Assembly (NCBI GenBank): GCA_001579985.1
Contig: LRSR01003561.1
Location: 1 to 47,329, forward strand
Direction of reading: 5' to 3'
Source: Hypsibius dujardini
Lineage: Eukaryota > Tardigrada > Eutardigrada > Parachela > Hypsibiidae
DNA: 47,329 nucleotides
Numbering within the stretch: position 1 is the stretch's first letter; each line of letters opens with the position of its first letter. This document shows, in pieces, positions 30,706 to 47,329 of this stretch. The translations under genes were made by a program, and so were the position numbers. Under the pieces are notes generated by a model. That model was not told where the DNA came from. It searched no databases and saw only the letters and a program-made list of their open reading frames with translations.

Positions 30706-33700
30706 GTCTGTCTGTCTGTCTGTCTGTCTGTATGTTTTTCAGTCAGTCTGCCTGTCTCACTTTTTAGAAGTCAACCGAAAAATTAACTGAAGTATCCAGC
30801 ATATTTATATTTTTTTTTATCCCGCTTTAGGGTCGCTACCCATTACGTGCTGATGAATAAGACACAAAGCCCTACATTTCTCACCGTCGGTCACTCCTCA
30901 AGCAGTTCCTACCTGCAGTTTTACCGCGCAGTCATACCGCTTTTCAATTGGCGTTCCGTCTTCATTTTGGCGGTCCAGTACACTGGAGCGGGACTCAGCT
31001 ACGTGAATATCGCGCGAACAGCCGTCCGAGCCATTTCTTCGCTTCCCCATCAGATGCTAACTGTGAAATTCATCTCTGAGGTCTTCACTGCCACCAGGTT
31101 GCAGCAAGTTCTGGAGCAATTCCGCAGTATTAGCCGAGGTACCTAATGTTCAAATGAGCGAATTGCGTCCTTGTTGGCGTGAGTTTCAAACGAATCCCGT
31201 TGCAGTGATGCTGTGCTTTGGACGAGCAGAAGTCGTGCGTGCCCTTTTGGTAGGCGTCCGCTTGTGTGAACAGCTCAACAAAATCGTATCAAGATCTTAT
31301 ATATATTTTGATTGATCTAGATTGAGGCTTATCGGCTCAATATGACTGACGGTGAATATGTGCGTAAATGACAGTCGAGGATCATGCAATAAGGATGCAA
31401 TAACACCAACCATACCTCTTATTAAAGGTGTATGTAACTCCAGTGAGTCAGTCAGTCCCTCACTATTTGTCACTATTTGTCCCTCACTATTCGGACGGCT
31501 TGATTGGAATTACGGAGATGAAGACGATCAAGTTAGTTATCTATTGCAATTTCCTACGACTCGTTCTATTGTAGAGCAATAGTTCTGATATATTATTTAT
31601 TCTTGTTTGAAGATTGCAAAGAGAGCTTTCCAATCCTTGCTGGTAGTTCGCCCCGTGGATTTTAATGATACCTTGACCGAGGTCCGCGGTTTTACCACCG
31701 CAGAACTCTCTCGACGTGCCCGTTCAGAGTACAACTTTTCCCTCACCCTGACCGGTCAAGTAAGTTACATGACAGCGAGTAAGAGGCTAGCTGGCCAATT
31801 CCTAAACTGGCACCTTCGATATCGGAGTATTGTTTTAATATATATTATTTAAAAAATATTAACAGGCATTTTAACTGAACATTATATTAGCCCCTAGTGA
31901 ATCTCATCTCACCGTTCCTGGCAATTAATCTCTTGGGACAGGTGAGTAAACATACTAAGCATGATACGTCAGTCAGGTCAGAGGCTCGTTTAAGGTGCTA
32001 CAAGTTGGAACCAGGACCTCTCATGACAGGGCAGGGGGTGGTAAAATAGGGTCCTGCATTTTCTTCAAAATTGAGTCCACAAATTGGTCTATTGTTTCTG
32101 ATTATTTTGAAACATTTGAGGGTGGGGCAACCTGCTCTTCAAGACCCCCTCTTGGGATTGTAATACAATTTCAGAAACTTTTTCGATCAAATTTGAGGTC
32201 GGTTTGGGTTTCAATATAAGCTCCTATCAATATTTGTAAATGGAAGGTTAAAAACTTTTAAGAATACTCAAAAATTGATGGAAAAACTGATGTTGAAAAT
32301 GTTTTGAAATCCCTGGGACCCTTGGAAATCAGACCCCCAGACCCCCAGACCCCCCAAGTTTCAATATGATCAGGAACAGTACGCCGATTTTTGGTTCAAT
32401 TTTTTGAACAAAAAAATGCGTTGCGCTCCTTTGCCCACCCTATCACCCTACCATGAGGAATCCTGGTTCCGACTTGTAAGGACCCTAAACGAGCCCTCGA
32501 GTCAGGTATGGAAGGTCGGTATTACCGAAAATTTAGATAATCGCAATCGAAATCCGGCCACACCTGCCTGGATTATTTCCGGTATAATTGCCTAACCGTT
32601 CGTCCAACGATCATAAGGATGATGATCCAATCGTTGTACTATGTAGCTTCTGAATGCGTCACACTCGCGGTATGGTTTGCCCAGCCTCTACAACGGAACC
32701 CATCTGGCACAGATGGGCTGCAACCACACTTTCACCACCGCGTTCGGTCCCTTAAACATGGATGCGTTCGGGCAGCGCATCATCAATTTGTGGCTCTCCT
32801 TTTACGATAGAGAGAGGGGCACCTTCAAGGTTGGTTCGTGCTGCGGACTGAGCAAGCCACGTGGTTACTTCACTGGGTGGCTCACGTGCCAAACTACCGT
32901 TCCGTTATTCGCGTCTTGGACCATTATTATTTCTACAATTATATAATTCTGTATTCTATATATTCTATATATTCTATATAATTATTATATAATTATTATA
33001 TAATTTTTAATTATTGTATTAATTTTTAGTTATTAAAATGGATGTGTTGTTGAAACTTCGCATGGAAATTAACGGAAGTTATTTTGGAATCATTTTAAAA
33101 TATTTGAATAGCTTTTGTCTACCTTATCCTCACGATGGTTGGGTACGCGGGTTTTTGTGAGGGCGACCATCAAATTTCGCTTTGCATCAGTTTACATATT
33201 GTGCACAATTTCAGCCGTTCCTTTTGATGCACGTTAAGTCGAACCTCATCGTCAACTTGTCGAGTGTGACGTGGGTGGATAACAGGCCTTGGCCACCGTC
33301 AAATGAGCCTCAATGTGGATACACTGGTCGGTCCGGCAGATGCGAAGCGGCCAATTCCGGTTAGTTCTACCAAAACACCTTGCGATCAAATGTTGTGCCC
33401 ATTACACAGTGACACCTTCTCTCCCGAATACTAGGACCTGCCTCTTCAATAGCACTCATTGTTATTTGTGCAGCCCTGGGACCGGCGTGCGTAATCGTCG
33501 CTTTATTGAGGTACCTCGTGTCTTCTGTGTGTAGCGGAAGATATTTTCACTCCACGCCCTTTTTGACAAATTTTAACCAATCGGTTAAAACCTGACGGAC
33601 GGTTCGCAGGTGCTACGGCTATTTCGGCAACACATTAACCGATCAAACTTGGTGGCTAATGGAAAATCATATTATCCCAAGGGCCTCCCATTTTCAAGGT

Positions 33701-33718
33701 CAGAACATCATTTGGTAG
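29977..33718 (+). CDS. NPR-C-like single-pass receptor without cyclase, copy B
   Basis: Tandem paralogue of copy A with the same 12-exon plan and phases: 29977-30343 (donor uncertain), 30422-30491, 30831-31138, 31206-31249, 31321-31359, 31448-31531 (acceptor uncertain), 31613-31759, 31891-31941, 32647-32829, 33215-33359, 33435-33510 and 33610-33718; about 540 residues. Start MGITPRP precedes a hydrophobic signal segment. The ligand domain repeats [42 protein letters not shown] and WVDNRPWPPSNEPQCGY. Exon 11 is a membrane helix (SSIALIVICAALGPACVIVA). Exon 12 gives a tail of about 36 residues with WWLMENHII, aligned with the tail of copy A, ending TAG at 33716. The convergent TIP30 gene starts 400 bp downstream, so there is no room for kinase-homology and cyclase domains. 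Exon 6 has a net one-base loss and a 24-bp duplication relative to copy A and needs an alternative acceptor to stay in frame. Confidence 0.8.
30618..30735. repeat. CTGT microsatellite in copy B intron 2
   Basis: Near-pure (ctgt)n. The equivalent intron of copy A carries (acag)n in the opposite orientation. Confidence 0.95.
31978..32500. repeat. Dispersed repeat, copy 2, in copy B intron 8
   Basis: Ends are inverted: gaggctcgtttaaggtgcta with gttggaaccaggacc on the left, ggttccgacttgtaaggacc with ctaaacgagccctcg on the right. Inner blocks match 7040-7600. No coding capacity is evident. Confidence 0.75.
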
Positions 33719-34118
33719 CACGACCTCTGCAAGTTTAAGCATTCACCGATCACACAAGACGATCGTTCTGTTGCTCGACTGCTCCTGACAAAACGAGCCA
33801 CTTTATCACGCATGGAGTTAAGAGCTTTGTATATCGCTTGTGTAATGTATGTGTTGTGTTTCACTGGAGTTTTTGGAATCCAAAGCTCTAAGCGTCTTGT
33901 AAAACCAAGACGTACGTGTGTATACATCAGAATACTTCCACATAGAAAACTACATTAAAAAAAAACCATTTCCGTAACCATCCCTGTCATTTTGTAATTA
34001 CACCGTTTAAATTTTATACTATACAATTTTGTACTACACAATACAGCGCTTTCCACAGCTATGAAAGGCAAAGACAATAGAAAAATCCAGTAATAACAGC
34101 CAGCTAGAAAAAAAGGAG
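33719..34118. other. Convergent 3' spacer between copy B and TIP30
   Basis: AT-rich 3' UTR sequence of both genes. A plus-strand ATTAAA at 33953 is a possible poly(A) signal for copy B. No gene seen. Confidence 0.5.
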
Positions 34119-35458
34119 TTACGGAATCAGTTTCGCCGCGGCCTGAATCTCCTTGTTGCTGACACTCTCCGCACCGGAGGGAGCCGGGTCTTGGACAGTC
34201 TTAAAGACCATCGCTTTGGCCAGAGCCTCAATGGGTGTGGTTATCAAGGTCGGCGCAATGCAGGCGATCGGTTTCAGCATATTGACAATCTAAAGACATT
34301 CCGAAAAAACCCCCGTCACTCATCACACGTACCATTTGTACGAACCAGAAGGTGTTCTCGTGCGTGTGACTTGGAATAAGAACGATCTGGGAACTCACCA
34401 TGGCTTCAGCTACTCGACGCTCCGTACGGTCAACCATTAACATTCTAAAAAGAGGAATATACCCTTGTACTTTGTACCCTTGTACCCTTGTACCTTGTAG
34501 TTTGTACCCTTGTACCCTTGTACCCTTGTACCCTTGTACCTTGTAGTTTGTACCCTTGTACCCTTGTACCCTTGTACCTTGTAGTTTGTACCCTTGTACC
34601 TTGTAGTTTGTACCCTTGTACCCTTGTACTATACCCAAACACTTCGAGTAAAAGGGAAATGTGTTTGCAAAACTCACGCCGGTCGATAAATGCTTGTCCG
34701 TTCGAAGCCCAATTCCGACACTTCGCGGTCCGTTCGACCCTGGAAGTATCATAAACAGGGAGCTTCAATCTTAGCGCTACCACAAGACGTCTCATCTTAT
34801 CACAGTTTACCCTGTATAATCACGCGTGTTTACATATATACGTGTACGTACTTTAGTCTGTCCATAGAGGAACCAACTGTTCTCGCTCACCCCCGCCGCG
34901 GAAATCAGGTGGAAATGCCGCGTGCCGCCTTCCTTGGCGTTGATCGCCGAGCCGACCACGTAGTCGTGCTCGATTTTGACGAAACCCTAGATACCCTCAA
35001 CGAACATACGCTTCGTCAGCCTTATTACGAGTCAACGAGGTATTGAGGTGGTACTCTAGTGTAGAAACTCGGTCCAAGGGTGTACCTCGGCGCCAGACTT
35101 GCCCCGCGTCGTACCCAGACAGCAGTAGCCGACATCGAAGCCTGCGAACTCAGCCTTGTGCTTCTCAATCTCATCAAAGTTGATGACTCGTTGTTCCTAA
35201 AAAGTTTGCCTGAATAAAACGTGCTCATGGATCACGCAACACTTTTCTCATGTGACAGAGAACCGCTTTACGTGTTGGACGAACCAGCTGTTTCAGTTCT
35301 TCATCCTCGTAGTCGAGTTTCCGTCGCCCGATCAGGACGATCCGTTCGAAGGGTTTGAGTTTGATCAGTTGTTTCAAGAGGGCCTTTCCACTCTCACCGC
35401 TCGCGCCGACGATGAAGCAGCTCTTGTTCAGCCCACGGAAACGATTGATCAGATCCAT
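34119..35458 (-). CDS. HTATIP2: TIP30/HTATIP2-like NAD(P)-binding oxidoreductase
   Basis: Six exons on the minus strand: 35458-35285, 35196-35086, 34986-34852, 34739-34678, 34444-34399 and 34289-34119; 232 residues (human 242). It is an atypical short-chain dehydrogenase fold. The nucleotide loop GASGESG is at residues 18-24, followed by [34 protein letters not shown] (nearly identical to TIP30), HDYVVGSA, and FLYGQTKG with the catalytic-type YxxxK at 136-140. FERTSIYRPAMLMVDRTE matches the FDRYSVFRPG region. Each splice restores alignment with the family, including the short 46-bp exon. The first donor is a weak gttcgt at 35284, chosen because it alone keeps phase and length. An acceptor just upstream of the ATG suggests a non-coding first exon. 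In mammals TIP30 affects transcription, importin-dependent transport and apoptosis; its substrate is not settled. It is convergent with NPR-like copy B and lies downstream of SIK on the same strand. Confidence 0.92.
34448..34640. repeat. Tandem repeat (tacccttg / taccttgtagtttg) in TIP30 intron 4
   Basis: About 20 copies of an 8-bp unit tacccttg, interrupted by taccttgtagtttg at roughly regular intervals. It fills the intron between exons 4 and 5. Confidence 0.95.
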
Positions 35459-36796
35459 TCTGGTGCGTTCGGGATTCGTGGCACCGGGGAACAAAATGCT
35501 GAGGGAAAAAAGAGGATTCCGAAAACAAGCAACTGCAATGGCGGTGCCGAGGTCTGCAAGATCATCTAGCGATTTATGTGGAAGCTGGAAGTAAACATAT
35601 AGGGGCTTTCCTTATACAACGAAGCGCTTGATGTAGGCCTGCATGTACGCGAGTACGGCGGAGCCCGCGCAAGGTGGGTAAACATTGAAGTGATCAATCA
35701 ACATCGCGGCAGAAAAAGTGCTGCTTCAGTTCGGGAGACCGATCGATCGAAGAGGCCGCAAGAGATACGGTCTGGGCTTGTGTAACAGGGTGACGCAATA
35801 AGGGTGAGCATAGTTATCATCTCTATTCGTTGTTTAAAAATGTTACTCAAACTTCAAACTAGGTGGAATGAAAAATTAATTGAGATCCAAGAGTATTTCG
35901 AAATTCGGTGCAAAAGTGTTGAAATATGATTTTGTGTGTGTGTGGGTTTTCTATATTTGATACGTGTACAGAAGTTAAAACACTTGATGGTACTCAGAGA
36001 CTCCTGTTCACAATGTACAGGGCGCCTTATCTGACTTCCAAATCTCATAAACCCAACAGTAATTACACTAAAGTAAAACTAATAACGCTTTGCGATCTTG
36101 GCCGGAACGTGTTGAACGCATGATAGAGAAGCAGGGGCTTCAAATCGAGCATGCTTTGAAAAATTCGAAGTGAAATAGAGGCAGTGGCTTCAAATCGAGC
36201 ATGCTTTGAAAAATTCGAAGTGAAATAGAGGAAGGGGCTTCAAATCGAGCATGCTTTGAAAAATTCGAAGTGATAGAGAGGCAGGCGCTTTAAATCGAGC
36301 ATGCCTTGAAAAATTCGAAGTGAAATAGAAGCAGGCAGAATTAATAAAAATAACTGAGTACCATTAAATGTTTTAAGCTCTGTACTTCATTTGTCAGGTA
36401 TTGTTTACTTTAACCCCGAATACATTTTTCTATTAAGAATAAAATTCTGGAAAATTCACATGGCAGTTCCAGAGGTCCAGTCTCCTGCTTAAACTCAAAG
36501 CCAGTGATTTATATCTTTGATTTGACTTTGTACAGGTGAAATTCCATAGCGCTTGTAAAAGAGAGAGAGAGAAAGAAGGGTACCACATAAACTGGCATTC
36601 TTCAAAAACCTGAAAAACAGGCCAAACAGCGAACTCTGTCGCTAATGATCAATAACAACAAGACCGGACGACAAAGGCACCGGATCAACACTTTCCATTC
36701 TTCCTGCCTTCCCCACCGCTTGCGGGCTCAGGCGTTTAATAAATCTCAACAAAAATATATTGCTTTTCAATTGAAGAATTCGGTACAATTGCATTT
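35459..36796. other. Region between TIP30 5' end and SIK 3' end
   Basis: Holds TIP30 5' leader (acceptor near 35503 on the minus strand), a four-copy tandem repeat at 36125-36345 and SIK 3' UTR. No extra gene recognised. Confidence 0.5.
36125..36345. repeat. Four-copy tandem repeat, unit about 57 bp
   Basis: Units contain ggcttcaaatcgagcatgct, ttgaaaaattcgaagtgaaa and tagaggcag with very few differences, so the array is recent or homogenised. Confidence 0.95.
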
Positions 36797-46815
<10,019 letters not shown>

Positions 46816-47329
46816 CTAGACATGGCGGGGGAGGGAAAACACATTGCAAATACATGTGTAATAAAGGAACCTCGCGATCCCAATTACATTACGTGACGTG
46901 ATATGAAATCCGCCGGAAATTCCCGCACTCATACACCACACAAATCAATTCGCAACAACAACCGCCCTCAATCAAGCCGCTTTTTCAGACAAAGGGATAT
47001 GTTTTTATTTTTACAGTAATATAGAGACGAAGAAAAAGAATAATGAAACACGAGGCAGCTGGCGGAGGCGGCACCCTCTTCCTCTCTACAGCTGAACGCG
47101 ATCGATCACCTCTACCTCAACCTCGACCTTCTTTTTCTGTTAAGATGCATTTAAAAATTTAAGGCAATTCAAACATCTCAGATTGTGTCTGAGAGACAGC
47201 TAAAAAAGTCTGTCTGTCTTCCTAACTGCTTTTCTGTCTGTCTGTCTGTCTCTCTGTCTCTCTGTCTGTCTCTCTGTCTCTCTGTCTCTCTGTCTCTCTG
47301 TCTCTCTGTCTCTCTGTCTCTCTGTCTCT
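46816..47329. other. SIK intron sequence to window edge, with CTCTGT array
   Basis: No exon recognised between the first visible SIK exon and the edge. 47205-47329 is (ctgt)n passing into (ctctgt)n and runs off the window, so its full length is unknown. Confidence 0.7.

Noticed and set aside
35225-35494. TIP30 start at 35494
   Set aside because: That position is TTG, not ATG; the first ATG in frame is at 35458 and matches the family's N terminus.

Overview
The window is animal (metazoan) nuclear DNA. Genes on both strands are split by GT-AG introns of mostly about 50-1500 bp, larger in the kinase gene on the right. Their products are animal families: a TRPA channel, a rhodopsin-class neuropeptide receptor of the GnRH/AKH/corazonin type, Chk1, a multi-LIM protein, natriuretic-peptide-receptor-like proteins, TIP30/HTATIP2 and a salt-inducible kinase. 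Gene density and short introns suggest a fairly compact invertebrate genome. The phylum cannot be fixed from the sequence; a tardigrade or another small ecdysozoan/lophotrochozoan would fit, but that is a guess.

Layout, left to right: (1) 108-1794 (+), the C-terminal third of a TRPA channel, whose 5' part lies outside the window. (2) 2432-5844 (-), a four-exon GPCR convergent with it; the two share a compact bidirectional poly(A) region near 2134-2156. (3) 5887-8928, repeat-rich intergenic DNA. (4) 8929-10850 (+), a three-exon gene for an unrecognised, very basic protein with an AT-hook. (5) 10851-13289, a cluster of four foldback elements. (6) 13290-17615 (+), Chk1 in 12 exons with an unusual N-terminal extension. 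(7) 19712-22890 (+), a LIM-only protein in 7 exons. (8) 24156-28175 and 29977-33718 (+), two tandem 12-exon paralogues encoding an ANF-receptor ligand-binding domain, one membrane helix and a short tail, with no kinase-homology or cyclase domain. (9) 34119-35458 (-), TIP30/HTATIP2 in 6 exons. (10) 36797-46815 (-), a salt-inducible kinase lacking only its first exon(s), which lie beyond the right edge.

Two kinds of non-coding sequence dominate. Long CTGT/ACAG-type microsatellites sit in introns of most of the genes and create many false open frames of Cys-Leu-Ser-Val type or Arg-Gln-Thr-Asp type. At least fourteen short foldback (MITE-like) elements lie in introns and intergenic DNA. Nearly all begin and end at a TA dinucleotide, as expected for Tc1/mariner-type non-autonomous elements.

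The most interesting biology is the tandem pair of cyclase-less natriuretic-receptor-like genes, which have the architecture of vertebrate NPR-C (clearance receptor) but keep a trace of the receptor guanylyl cyclase juxtamembrane segment. Next are the uncharacterised basic AT-hook protein and the LIM protein, which looks built by duplication of a 'half LIM + full LIM' unit. The genes are not an operon. The signalling genes (GPCR, NPR-like, SIK, TRPA) may share physiology, but nothing in the sequence ties them together functionally.
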